Shown: positions 32,529-43,706 of the stretch, piece after piece
How the letters are laid out: every line of letters starts with the position of its first letter
Numbering within the stretch: position 1 is the stretch's first letter
Assembly (NCBI GenBank): GCA_933207985.1
Contig: OW240914.1
Coordinates: forward strand, 207,634,813-207,698,812
Source of the DNA: Pelobates cultripes
Taxonomy: Eukaryota > Chordata > Amphibia > Anura > Pelobatidae
Direction: 5' to 3'
Length of the DNA stretch: 64,000 nucleotides
The notes under the pieces: generated by a model
Told to the model about the DNA's origin: nothing
Database searches by the model: none
Seen by the model: only the letters and a program-made list of their open reading frames with translations
Translations under genes and position numbers: made by a program

Positions 32529-32775
32529 CACTGAACAAAAGTATAAATGCAACACCTTTGTTTTTGCCCCCATTTTTCATGAGTTGAACACAAAGATCTA
32601 AACCTTTGTCTATGTACACAAAAAGCCTATTTCTCTCAAATAGTGTTCACAAATCTGTCTAAATCTGTTTTAGTGAGCACTTCTCCTTTGCCCGAGATAA
32701 TCCATCCACCTCACAGGTGTGGCATATCAAGATGCTGATTAGACAGCAGTGTTGCTTTTATAATTTTGTTCAGTG
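32529..32775. mobile_element. 247-bp Tc1/mariner-type MITE at a TA target
   Basis: It starts CACTGAACAAAAGTATAAAT after TA (32527-32528) and ends ATAATTTTGTTCAGTG before TA (32776-32777). The TIR core CACTGAACAAAA is exact at both ends. The interior (ccatttttcatgagttgaac; cacctcacaggtgtggcata) is that of a mariner-type element widespread in fish and amphibians, here internally deleted. Confidence 0.85.
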
Positions 32776-32904
32776 TAGTTATCTGACTAGCACAGTGCAC
32801 AGACTAATTTTATGCTCTTTAATGTGACACCAAGTAATGTCAGACACTTTAAAGTAACAAGATATTCTGCATTTGTAGAATATCCTGTAAGTGCTCAGTT
32901 ATGA

Positions 32905-33035
32905 AACCCAGGATTGTAAGCTATTTACCTACTGTAGCCATAAGTCAAATGTGTTTTGTTAGAATAACCTGCTTGTTTTGTGTTGCCTGTAGAGTGCTGT
33001 GGAATATGTTGGCAGAAATATAAATCATTGTAATT
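32905..33035 (+). mobile_element. L2-like LINE 3' end, diverged
   Basis: The segments ggattgtaagctatttacc and gagtgctgtggaatatgttg, then gcagaaatataaatcattgt, fit the L2/CR1 tail consensus (gattgtaagct ... gctgcggaatatgttggcgc, tatataaat). No coding part is attached. Confidence 0.6.
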
Positions 33036-33714
33036 GTATATGTGGAAAATGTTTTAAGATGATCATACATCTGAACTATGCTATATGGGCTTATTAGCTT
33101 ATATTAAAAAGCAATTCAGATGGAGGAATTGCTATGAAAGTCAATGGGATGACTTCTGATTGCTCTACTTCCACGGTCAGACATTTTTTGGGAAGAGCCC
33201 TAAAGAACCACTTACATTTCTTATACTCAGTATCCTACTTTTCAATTGTCCTACAGAGACCTTATTCCTAAAGTCTACCAGAGTTATTCACTTAAGTGAG
33301 AATTATTGGGAATTCAACATGAATTCAAAAGAATTTAAAAATTGTAAGAGTATTATGACATGCACAGTTAAATTCCACGCAGACCTTAATGATATTTCAA
33401 AAATAATGTTTCTTAATATCTCACACATTTCTTTTTAGATTTTATTCATATTAAATTCTATTTCATTATAAATATTTGCTGAGAAATGAAAGCCTTATTT
33501 CTGCTGAATAAAATCATATATTTAATAAGTGTGGGTGCACCTAATATGAGAGATGTAACTTATGCTTGAACATACATAGCTCAAATTCTAGGTTTTCTTT
33601 TTTGTTTTGGTCAGAAATTGTACAATTGCCTCTGCCCTTAAGGGGTTAACTAGCCCTCTACATGAACAGTTTATGTAGCACATGACAATATCGCAAACTC
33701 TCAGTAACATGTGT
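33036..33714. other. No gene; orphan TTAA element end
   Basis: Mostly AT-rich unassigned DNA. At 33634-33649 a CCTTAAGGGGTTAA terminus occurs, the right end of the TTAACCCC family seen at 11671, 40969 and 43707. No matching left end is seen nearby. Confidence 0.45.
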
Positions 33715-34575
33715 GTGACAAAAGTAACCTAGTCACTCGCTTTTGGAGGGGCCTGTTTGCCAGCCTTCTACCCTGTGATTATGGCCCTGTGACAAACTGA
33801 ACCTCGTCAAGGGTTCTTGGAGGGGCCTGTTGGCCAACCTAATTCCTCAGGACTATGGGCCCTGCAATATATCTTGCCCAATGCACTTTAAAAGGCTCTG
33901 TTCATGTGAAGTATGTACTTTTTGTACTCCAGACAGAGAGACCGACAGTTAGCCCTAATTCTCTGGAACTGTTTTGGGCATGGGACCATGTCCACGGTGG
34001 GTCAAAAATAACACTTCCAGACTTCCTTTTCACCCAGATCGGGGCTATCAGGGGATGTAAGATTTATGGGGATATGTTGTGTTTTGGGGTTTTGAAAATT
34101 CTGTGTTTTTTTATGCTTGGGGATAATTACGTTAATACATTAGCTACCTTAATTATATCACAGGCAGAGGGGAGGGATTGTGTGCTATATGTGGGAGTGT
34201 CAAGCATTGTTACATTGTTTCTACTGGTCTGTACAATTTGTGTCCTGTGCCCCATCATGTCCAGTGGGTGTTCCTCTGGCCTGAAAAGTTGTATAAAAAT
34301 CCAACCTGTACCATTAAACTCTCATATCATCTTGCATCTTTATGAAGTTTCAGCTCATGTTTGGGGGATTGGAGAACTACACTCTGGGGATTGCTATAAT
34401 CACTATACTCCCCTGAGTATAATCACTAAGCTCTTGTAAGAGCTGTTCCTGCTTGACTCTCTGGAGCGAGAGAGGTTCACCCACTGGAATCTGGAGCCTT
34501 GTCGTAGGAGACAGCGAGACCCCAACCAAGCTGCGGCAGTTCGTGGGATTTGCAGTGGTTATGGTGCTCTCGCGT
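33715..34575 (+). mobile_element. LTR-like unit, probable solo LTR
   Basis: A possible TGTGACAAAAG start at about 33714, TATAAAA at 34292, ATTAAA at 34313 and a following cagctcatgtttggg. The TATA-to-ATTAAA spacing and the gctcatgt segment parallel LTR D at 21.26-21.33 kb. Upstream there is an internal duplication (ttggaggggcctgtttgcca and ttggaggggcctgttggcca). The 194-residue frame across it has no retroviral or other domain and is probably LTR sequence in translation. Ends are not defined and no target duplication was found. Confidence 0.45.
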
Positions 34576-34599
34576 GTACGGTGTGCGTAAATCTATTAT

Positions 34600-35455
34600 A
34601 AATCTATCATAGAGCCGCAACATGGGCTACCCGCCAGCCATGTGGTGTAAGTGTCATTCCGTGTATCTGAATGTTTGTCCTCAAGTGTTTGTGTATATGC
34701 ATGCGTGTCTATATGTGTATCTGTCTGTATGTGTCTGTGTGCATTCCGCATGTGTGTCAGTGTGTGTCTGTGTACCTGTATTAGTGTCAGTGTTTGTATC
34801 AGTAGGAGTGTCATTCTGCGTATCTCAATGTGTGTCATTCTCTGTGTCTGTGTATCTGCATATGTGTCTGTGTGTATATATGTGTCTGTGTATTTGCATG
34901 TGTATCAGTATGTATATCTGTGCGTCTGTATATCAGCATGTGTGTACGTGTATGTATCTGTATGTGTTATATGGTGCGTATCTGCATGTATGTCAGTGTG
35001 TGTTTGCCTATTTATCTGCATGTGTGTCAGTGCATGCACCTGTGTTTCTGTGTAACGGCCACCCCACCACACACGCTGTTCCACCTTCACTCTGCCACAC
35101 TCACAATAACTCCCCCAATCCTGTCACTCACCCATGCCACACCCACCTCTGCCATATTCACCCTATTACACTTACCTTCTCTAGCACTGTCACACTCACA
35201 CCCAATCCTGTCACACTCATTCTCCATTACTCTGTCACACACGCCCCCTTTCATCCTGCCACACTCACAATATCATATTAACCTCTCCTATTCTGTCATA
35301 CTCATCCCCCCCAACCATGCCACACTCACTCTGTGGGGCATGAATGAGACACATGGAGGGGCTGAGGGGCGTGAATGTGACACAGGGAGGGGCTGGGGGT
35401 GAGACGTATAGGGGGGGGGGCAGGGTAATTTTCATCCCAGGACCCTGTGGTTTCT
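34600..35455 (+). repeat. TG-rich and pyrimidine-rich simple repeat of a hAT-like element
   Basis: Degenerate gtgtatctgcatgtgtgtca units (34640-35060) pass into cactctgccacactcac units (35060-35330) and end with ggaccctgtggtttctagtt, then acacctctgcc. That end resembles the right terminus of hAT-like frog repeats. The 219-, 190- and 134-residue overlapping frames in different phases are artefacts of repeat translation. Confidence 0.65.
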
Positions 35456-35499
35456 AGTTACACCTCTGCCAATAGTTAAATATATTATTGGAACCCACG

Positions 35500-35830
35500 T
35501 GGCCGGCGCTAATCGCCCGCTGCAGATCGCGGTCAGGGGGGATGCCTGGCCCCCCAGGCAACCCCCCCTGTGGCCGGTGACCGCGATCTGCAGTCTCTGA
35601 TCTCAATGACAGGCTGTCACTGCGATCAGTATTTACCGTGTGTCAGCCGATTTCAAATCGGCTGACACACGTGGCCGGCGGCTACGGGGGACATACCTGG
35701 CCCCCCTGGCAGTCCCCCTGGGGTCAATTACCCAATCTGCAGGAGGTGATCACAGTGACAGCCAGTCACTGTGATCACTGATCCTGTGTGTCAGCCAGCG
35801 ATGTGAAATCACTGGCTGACACTGTCTCTG
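35500..35830. repeat. GC-rich hairpin cluster
   Basis: Three strong inverted repeats: ctgcagatcgcggtca (35520) with tgaccgcgatctgcag (35578); gtgtgtcagccgattt with aaatcggctgacacac (35638-35670, an almost perfect stem with one-base loop); and gtgtcagccagcgat with the imperfect atcactggctgacac (about 35787-35821). The arrangement is duplicated in diverged form (ctggcccccct occurs twice). Probably the interior of a DNA transposon. Confidence 0.75.
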
Positions 35831-35919
35831 CCCCTCTCCTGTAATAAAAATAAAATATTAGTTATAAAAAACATAAATTATAGTTACAAATAAAATATAC
35901 TTAGATCATATATATTATA

Positions 35920-35932
35920 TATATGTTCTAAG

Positions 35933-35968
<36 letters not shown>

Positions 35969-36009
35969 TTTACACATACACTAAGTGTATTTTAATATTA
36001 ATATATATA

Positions 36010-36046
<37 letters not shown>

Positions 36047-36366
36047 TCAAAATACACGTAGAAGGATATTGATTAAATATATATAATTATATATATATAT
36101 TTATATATAATAAAAAATATGTAAATACGGTTAAATAAATAAATAACTAAAATATATATGTGTAATTTCGTTCAAACTGTATTTTGATAATAATATATAT
36201 ATATATATTGATATCAAAATACACGTAGAACGAAATAATATATATATCTATATACATATGTATATATCACTATTTCTATACCTATATATAAATAAAAATA
36301 ATTTGAAAAAATTATATACATATATATATACATACATATATATATACATATATATATAATATATAT

Positions 36367-36405
<39 letters not shown>

Positions 36406-36504
36406 CATATATATATATATATATACATACACACATATATATACATATACACATATATATATACACATACATATATACATATATATATACACATACATAC
36501 ATAT

Positions 36505-36547
<43 letters not shown>

Positions 36548-36620
36548 CATATATATATATATATATACATACATACATATATATATATACATATATACAT
36601 ATATGTACATACATATATAT

Positions 36621-36660
<40 letters not shown>
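35920..36660. repeat. AT/ATAC microsatellite block
   Basis: Roughly 740 bp of (TA)n, (ATAC)n and related units, densest at 36310-36655. The 136-, 126- and 104-residue minus-strand frames (Y/I/C/M only) are pure artefacts. Long TA palindromes of this kind can extrude cruciforms and are often assembly trouble spots. Confidence 0.9.
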
Positions 36661-36699
36661 TTACATATATATTTATATAATAATTTTACATAATTAGGT

Positions 36700-37240
36700 C
36701 CTTTTATTAATTACAATTAGCGGGACCTGCCTGACAACCCATGCCAAAAGTAAAGGGAATTTAATTTGCTAGCACTATATTTAACCCTATAACTTTCCAT
36801 GACACCATAAAACCTGTACATGGGGGGTACTGTTCTACTCGGGAGACTTCGCTGAACACAAATATTTGTGTTTCAAAACCGTAAAATGGATTACGATATC
36901 GTCAGTAAAAGTGACTTTTTTGCATTTTTCACACATAAACGGCACTTACACTGACGATATTATTGCTGTAATACTTTTTACTGTTTTGAAACACAAATAT
37001 TTGTGCTCAGCAAAGTCTCCTGAGTATAACAGTACCCTTCATGTACAGGTTTTATGGTGTTTTCAAAAGTTACAGAGTCAAACATAAGGCTTGCGTTTCA
37101 GTTTTTTGCCAAAATTGGCATTCAAATGAGTTTTTTGCATTTTTCACACACAAACAAATATTAATGTTAAAAAACTCATTTGAATGCCAATTTTGGCCAG
37201 TGTCTGTGACTAAGTGGCTACTAAAAAAGACTGCCGCATG
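36700..37240. mobile_element. Palindromic DNA-transposon-like repeat, copy 1
   Basis: The first inverted repeat has arms at about 36810-36890 and 36975-37055 (aaaacctgtacatg / catgtacaggtttt; acacaaatatttgtgtttca / tgaaacacaaatatttgtg). A second has arms ccaaaattggcattcaaatg / catttgaatgccaattttgg at 37111-37197. The phrase gtgactaagtggctactaaa links this copy to 44.3-44.43 kb. Non-coding, superfamily uncertain; possibly TTAA-type by association with the 43707 copy. Confidence 0.6.
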
Positions 37241-37279
37241 GCACGTCTGTGCCCGACCGGCACGAACGCGCTGACAAGC

Positions 37280-37746
37280 TGAGCTTGCCTGCATCAATGG
37301 CTCCGCCCCCCAAGGTTATAGGAACGTGCGTATGACGTCACAGCGCCAATGCACACGCATGTTCTGGGGTCAGAGGTCACCCTCTGACCAATCACAGCCT
37401 AGAGAGGGATATTTAAATCCCTGATTCACCCCAGTACCTTGCCCTGTCGTGGTTTCCTGTCCTGGTTCCCAAGAGTGCGTTTTTCCTTGCTGTTATTGTG
37501 ATTTCTGGTATTTTGACCTTGGCTATTCCTGACTATGCTGATTACTGGTTCACTTGGCTTGTTAAATGGTATTTGTGTATTTCTGGCTTCCTTGACCTCA
37601 TCTATCACTGGACCATTCTCTGTCTCTAACGTATTAGTCCGACCATTCTAAGGACTGGTTTAGGTTCTATCCTTTTTATTTCCTTTATAATTTCTATGTA
37701 GATGTTACATAGTTCTACGTGTTGGACCACACTAGCAGTCGTGACA
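37280..37746 (+). mobile_element. Ty3/gypsy-type solo LTR, plus strand
   Basis: It closes gcagtcgtgaca at 37746. The U3/R-like text (ggtattttgaccttggctat, then a tccgaccattctaaggac segment and gttctacgtgttggacca) matches, with variation, the minus-strand LTR at 42166-42440 (gtatttgaccttggcttcg; tccggccattctaaggtccg; gttctgcgtgctggatcaac; aatcctgaca). TTTAAA occurs at about 37414. The left end is approximate. Confidence 0.6.
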
Positions 37747-40060
37747 GTGTGTTTGTGTATGTATTTCTGTGGGCGGGATTTGGAGGAGGGCCCTGTTGGC
37801 GGGCTTGGAGGCAGGACACTGGAGGCCCAGACCCTGAGATGAGTTAGGGGCCGCAAAATTTCTGATGGCGGCCCCTGAACACAGTATATACATGCAAAGG
37901 TATATTGCATTCAGAATCAAAGGTAGTTCAAAATTCAGAAAATTGTAAATTAGTTTCTTACAAACTCCTGAGAAACGAATGGGAAAGGGAGCAATAAATA
38001 CACTTGTTACATTATATACTGTGTATTGCATACTGTGGCTAAATCTCCCTTACCCCGGATCCTGTTACCCTAAACCTATTGCTAAAAAACAATGTTGAAA
38101 ATTAAAAATTTACAAATTTATCAACTGGACAGCCTGTTCTCTTAGATAAAGGAATAAAAGAGAGTAGACAGTTTAACAAATACTACAGTAAGGAACATTT
38201 ATTAAAACAAATTAATAAAATTAACCTGGCTACATAAACAAAGTATAACTTAGATAGCAAAAATATGCAAGATACAATGTAGCACTTGCATTCATTGCTC
38301 TATTTCCCATTCATTGCATTCATTCCCATTCATTTTTTTTTCAGAACCTAAACAACTTGTTGCATTGTTAAAGTTAATTATTTCTGAAATAAAAAAACTA
38401 CATTGAAAAATTCCTATATGATAAATATAATATTTGAAATCCTTATGAATCTGAATGCAACTATTTTGATTGTGTATATCCTAATTGCATTTCCATTTCA
38501 TTATGTAAATTGGTCACATGGAAATGTGTCACATGAGCTTTTAAGTTGTTTAAGTGAAACTTTTACTTTGTATATGTGTTATCAGTACATGTGACTACAT
38601 GCTCATGTGCAGAGACTATGCAAATATATGTGTACTAGTTAATTGATCTATGTGATGAGCCTAAAGAAAGTTTGGACACTGAAGCGTAGATGCTCTTTTA
38701 TGTGTTATTATTTGTTTGTGCGATTAAAGTTGCATGTCAACAAATAATTTAACATGGTCTACACTACATACATTGGGACAGCATCATGGCACTCCTTGCA
38801 CACTGTGTTGGTAATGGTACATGGAGTGAAGCTACAGATATTTTACACGTGGATTGGGAGGTAAACCACAAATCAGGGAGACTATCAAATACCTTTTCTT
38901 GTACATAAACCATTTGTCTTTCAGATGTATGGTAATATAAGAGTTTATATTCTAATGTATAACCCAACCTTTGACCTAATAGTATAACTGATTGAGTATG
39001 GCCAAACCTTGCCTTAAAGTACTCCATACTGAAATATTTAATCAACCACTATTCAAATTCCAATTTTCTCTCTAATTTAGGCCCCAACTTAATATTTTTA
39101 GATAAGCTTTTCAAGTGATTTAATATTTTAGAGAAATATTAAATAATTTGAAAAGTTTGTTGGAAAATATTTATTTGAGGCCTTAGGAAGTCAATGGTAC
39201 AAGAGTTGGTCAACATTCTGGTCAAAAATAAATAAAAGAAAGCATGTTAGCCAACCTTCTTCTACATTCCTAATACTCTCCCATAGAACCACTACCATAT
39301 AAATAGGAAAGAAGGTATACCATTGACACAGAATGATTCCCATCTGTTTTAATTGAGGTAGGGGTGTTTACATGACATCCTCTTTGTTGCACATGTCACT
39401 GGTTCAAAATGCAGATACTTTTACAAGCCTTAAAACCACCCTGTGCCTTCTGTTCCTATGCTTTCTGATTGTCAGATTTTTAGAATCTCTACTCCGCTGC
39501 TCCAATGAATACTTGTGACAATGAATAGGAAAGCAACCCACAGAAGCTTGCAACAGCCTGACGTTTTATCCTTTCTATTGAATCTCATCTATCTCTCACG
39601 GTAAATAAACATACTAAATGTCTTTAATGCACATCTAACAACGAACCTAGATTTAATTTTTTTAGGACGGTTCCTAGAGCATGATTTAGAGTCTAACTTG
39701 AAAAGTGCATATTGTGCAAAAAGGGCTCACAAGCCGAGGGTGTGCTTGTCTTCTGCACACTTCCCTACGCTATGCAGCCTAGTTCTTTATTTTTATTTTT
39801 TTTGTGCCAGCACAAGCAAGTATGGCTTGACATAAAATTAAAAGATGCTGTGCCCAGCAAGTGTGCCATTTGCCGAGTGTGCTCAGCATGTGCACCCAAG
39901 CAACTATATCTCACAATCCATAGCAACAGACAGAACACATTGCCATGTTGTGCAAAATTAATTCAGACAAAAAACTGCACTGGCTCTGACATCGGCAGGG
40001 ACATACAGGGAAGAGAAAGGCTTGAGGAAAACAAATTTGTGTTAAATTGTTTTTACAGCA
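37747..40060. other. No gene recognised
   Basis: Starts with a GC-rich scrap (37770-37880, with ggcccagaccctgagatgag) that also occurs in the composite repeat at about 17.81 kb (ggcccagaccttgagc). The rest is AT-rich. A tail-like segment (tttggacactgaagcgtaga) lies at 38671-38700. No coding signature, although frames of about 100-136 residues exist on both strands. Confidence 0.4.
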
Positions 40061-40763
40061 AGCCATACAATAGCATGTCCTCCCCCCTGTCCCCCACCCC
40101 TGAGCGGTGGGTGGGGCCCTAAATACTAATAAGGGGGGACACCTATTGTCCTCCCCCCCGGCCCCCACCCCTGAGCGGCGGGTGGGGGCCCTAAAAAAAT
40201 GCCCCCCCAGGTGACTAGGGGTCCCCAAACCCCTAGTCACCCCTCCCCCCCAAAAAATTATCCCCCTACCTACACCTCTCACCCTAAAAATAATGAGGGG
40301 GGACCTTTAACTAAGTACCTGTAAAAAAATAAAATAAAACTTACCATTCAATGTTTTTATTTCTTCTAAAATCTTATTTTTTCAGCCCCAAAAAAGGCCA
40401 AATAAAAAACCATAATAACCGACTTTACATTTTATATGAAAGTATGTTACTTGATTGTTGTAAGTGTTGCAAATGCTTACAGTTGAATCCTGGCTATGTT
40501 TGTATACTTTTTATTTAAAATTGTATACAATGTAACATTCTCCTTCTTTCTCTGGGTAAGTATATTAGTACTTAGGCAATACTGTTCTTCGGAACTTCGG
40601 CACTTTGACACTTCGGAACTTCGGCACTTCAACACTTCGGAAATTCGGTTATTTCGGAACTTCGGGACCTTGGCAATTCGGACATTCGGAAGTACCCGAA
40701 TGTCCGAATTGCCCGAAATTCGTCCGAATTCATATTCGGACCGAAACGAATTGCACATGTCTA
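40060..40763 (-). mobile_element. Member of the TAGACATGTGCAATT family, minus strand, two minisatellite units
   Basis: On the minus strand it starts TAGACATGTGCAATTCGTTT at 40763, runs through cttcggcacttcgg-type palindromic tracts, then acttaagc-free AT-rich sequence, the gtaagttttattttat segment (40321-40345 on plus as its complement), ctaggggtttggggacccct and two units of gcccccacccgccgctcagg type (40080-40200). It is the same layout as 25886-26760 in reverse, without the CCAAT block. Confidence 0.7.
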
Positions 40764-40968
40764 GTGGATAGCCTCTGGATCCGTTTAGGCGAACTGCCCC
40801 TATGGAGAATGTATATCCCATCCTAAGAAAGAGTACATAAACATACTATAGGGTAGTACAGTAAGGAGCAAAGTTCAAAATGACTAATGCCAGCTCAGTA
40901 CTTACAAACACAGAGCCCCTGTGGCTCAATAGTAGCGTATTGTGTAGATATAAGGCTACACTCCCCCT

Positions 40969-41048
40969 TTAACCCCTTAAGGACCAAACTTCTGGAATAA
41001 AAGGGAATCATGACATGTCACACATGTCATGTGTCCTTAAGGGGTTAA
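40969..41048. mobile_element. 80-bp TTAA palindromic MITE, copy 2
   Basis: Same length and ends as the copy at 11671-11750 (TTAACCCCTTAAGGACC ... CCTTAAGGGGTTAA), differing at about one base in the palindromic centre. TTAA at both ends. Confidence 0.9.
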
Positions 41049-42165
41049 ATAGATGTCTCATAGAAGCCGGGAACCAAATTAAAAGTTTGCATACATTTAT
41101 TGAAGCATATGGTAAAACACACAAATGAAACAACGAGCAATGTCCATAAAAGTACCGGTACGCGTTTCACCACTTGAATAATCTCCTGGTGTAGCTGCTA
41201 CGTAATTACCATATTGGGTAATACATAACGCCTATTTTGGTCTCTATGGTGATGAATCAAAACATCCCGGTGGACACTCTCACCTGGAGTTCCATCGGAT
41301 CTTGATTCTCTTGAGGCATCTCGTTACTTCCCTGAGTTCCAAGCCTCATTATGAGATTTTGACGTCAGAAATACTTTCGTCTTTCCCATCCACAATCTTC
41401 TGAACAACGCAGTAATTGCCAATCGATCTGCAGTTCATTCAGGGATGGTCCTATGGATCGTTCATTTATGGACTCATAACCCAAGATGTTAGTTCTTAAT
41501 CACTTCAATCAAATCGATTATGAAATAAATAAACCGACAAAATTCACACATAGGTGGATAACCATTAAAAGATAATAAGATAAAAATGTATTAATTCAAA
41601 TCACATACTGAAAGTATACAGTCATAAAAATCACCCACAGTACAAAATAGCAAAGATAGTAAGGGAGCCTATAATAATAACCCAAACAGTTGCTGTATAG
41701 ATAGTGTATTAAAAATAGTGTCCATTCTTACAGCATAAAAATTAGTCTAAAAGTTATATATAAATTATATAGAAAATATATACAATAATTACAGAAAAAA
41801 AATATATGAAATAGGAGACAGAGAGGATTTTAAAATATAAATAAGAACCCCTAAATAACATAAATATTTTGTGAACACATAAAACAAGGATATATAATTC
41901 CTAAATATTAGGTAGACACTAAAATTATAAATATTTTAAATTAGAATATCTCATAAAAAGAGGCATAATTCAAAATCTAAATTAAGCCCATACGGAATAA
42001 GGGTATTCATTTTAAAAATCCACACCATTTCCACTTGTCCCAATTTTTGAATAAAATCACCTCCTCTCCAATTTTTTTCTACTTTTTTCAGACCTAAAAA
42101 TACTAAGCCTTTCACGTCCTGATCATGATGCTGTTTAAAGTCATAGGAGACACCATGTTACTCAA
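41049..42165. other. No gene; possible retroelement tail
   Basis: At 41130-41230 a gtaccggtacgcgtttcacc segment resembles the ...acgcgttt... tails of some frog repeats, class unknown. The remainder is AT-rich. Confidence 0.4.
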
Positions 42166-43706
42166 TGTCAGGATTACAAGTTGATCCAGCACGCAGAACT
42201 GTGTCACACCTAGGACTAAGGATAATGTATAACCGGACCTTAGAATGGCCGGACTTAACGTATGCAACAATAGTCAAAATACTTGCCTAGGTCAGGAACA
42301 CAGAATCAGACACAACGATGAGGGAAAGCATAAAGTCAAGGATACCAGAATTCAGGGAAGTCAAAACGAAGCCAAGGTCAAATACCAGAAAATCAAGTTC
42401 AGGAACGCACTCTCGGATTACCATCAGGATGCTGGGAACCTTCAACCTGATGTTGCGTGAGGATAACCAAACCCGATCACCCCCCTGGTAAACTGGATTG
42501 GCACTCCACCATTTATCCGCATGAAACTTAAAGCGAGCAGCCGCAGTTTCAAGAGAGGAGTGAACCTTAGTCCAGGTATCACAAATAGAAGTAAGGTGAT
42601 AATCCAAAGAAGGGATAGCCGTATCAGAAAACACAACAGGGAGCACAGCAGGATGACGACCCGTAATGACAAAAAACGGACTATGCCCAGATGAGTCATG
42701 GGTAGCGTTATTGCTTGCAAATTCGGCCCAGGGCAACAATTCAGCCCAGTTAGACTGTGTACTATTCACGAAGCAACGTAAATACAGCTCAAGTGATTGG
42801 TTAGCTCTTTCAGCCGTACCATTAGTTTGGGGATGGTAAGGAGAGGAAAATGATAATTCGATGCCCAACTGTTTATTGAATACCCTCCAGAACCGTTACA
42901 CAAATTGGGAACCCCTGTCAGACACAATATTTTGAGGAATACCATGTAGCCTGACAATATCGCTATTAAATATGTACACCAGGTCCTGAGACGTTGGCAA
43001 TTTTTTAAGTGGAGTAAAGTGTGCCATTTTGGAAAAACGGTCAGCTACCATGAGGATGGTTGTATACCCATTGGAACTAGGCAGTTCAACAATGAAATCC
43101 ATCGATAAATGAGACCATGGGATACTGGGTATAGGAAGTGGCTGTAACAATCTACACAGAAGTTTATGAGGAACCTTTGAAACTGCACAGACAGAGCAGG
43201 CTTCTACATAATCATTAATATCCCTCCTGAGTGACTCCCACCAAAATGACCTGGAAATGGCGGATACAGTTTTATTAATATCCGGATGCCCAGCAGTCAC
43301 ATTGTCATGAAATACCTTCAGCACCTCTTTCCTGTCAGGCAATGGAATAAACAATTTATCTTGAGGTTTGTTACAAGGTGCCTGGGGCTGAGCCGCCATT
43401 ATAGCATGGAACAAAGGGGACGATAAAGAAAGGATAGTGGATGCAATAATACACTCAGGAGAAATAATAGGGGATGTCTCTTGTTCTAGATCCAATTCAA
43501 CATCAAATTGCCTATACAAGGCGTCAGCTCTAACGTTCTTAGAGCCGGGTCTGTAGGTGATAATGAAGTTAAAGCGAGACAAAAATAATGACCATCTAGT
43601 TTGTCTAGAAGACAGTCGTTTCAAATCCCCAATATATGCCAGGTTCTTGTGGTCAGTAATAATCAAAATGGGATTCTTGGAACCCTCCAAAAGATGTTGC
43701 CATTCC
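42166..43706 (-). mobile_element. Ty3/gypsy element, 3' remnant, minus strand
   Basis: Conventional order: RNase H end, integrase, then LTR. The LTR part (42166-42445) ends on the minus strand in aatcctgaca. The integrase C-terminus is fused straight to the middle of the LTR at about 42445, so the end of pol, the polypurine tract and U3 are deleted. The 5' side is cut at 43707 by a TTAA element and does not resume beyond it. Confidence 0.8.
42440..43705 (-). pseudogene. Ty3/gypsy RNase H end and integrase, one in-frame stop
   Basis: The minus-strand frame from 43690 reads ITDHKNLAYI and RWSLFLSRFNFIITYRPGSK (RNase H/tether), then an HHCC zinc domain (HDNVTAGHPDINKT ... EACSVCAV), then the catalytic core with MDFIVELP (first Asp), IVSDRGSQF (second Asp) and, after a stop codon (TAA at 42896-42898) in the same frame, YHPQTNGTAERANQSLE (catalytic Glu). 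A chromo-like end VWLSSRNIRLK follows. All three acidic residues and the zinc ligands are kept. The single stop is the only break in about 440 codons. Order is RH then IN, unlike the element at 18 kb, so two distinct Ty3 lineages are present. Confidence 0.9.

Noticed and set aside
33855..34439. 194-residue ORF as a host gene or retroviral protein
   Set aside because: It crosses a TATA box and ATTAAA signal of an LTR-like unit and has no recognised domain.
34622..35402. Overlapping 219-, 190- and 134-residue frames
   Set aside because: All three plus-strand phases are open across a TG/CA simple repeat; none has a domain or start context.
36214..36628. Minus-strand frames of 104-136 residues made of Y, I, C and M
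   Set aside because: They are translations of (TA)n and (ATAC)n microsatellite in overlapping phases, with no composition expected of a protein.
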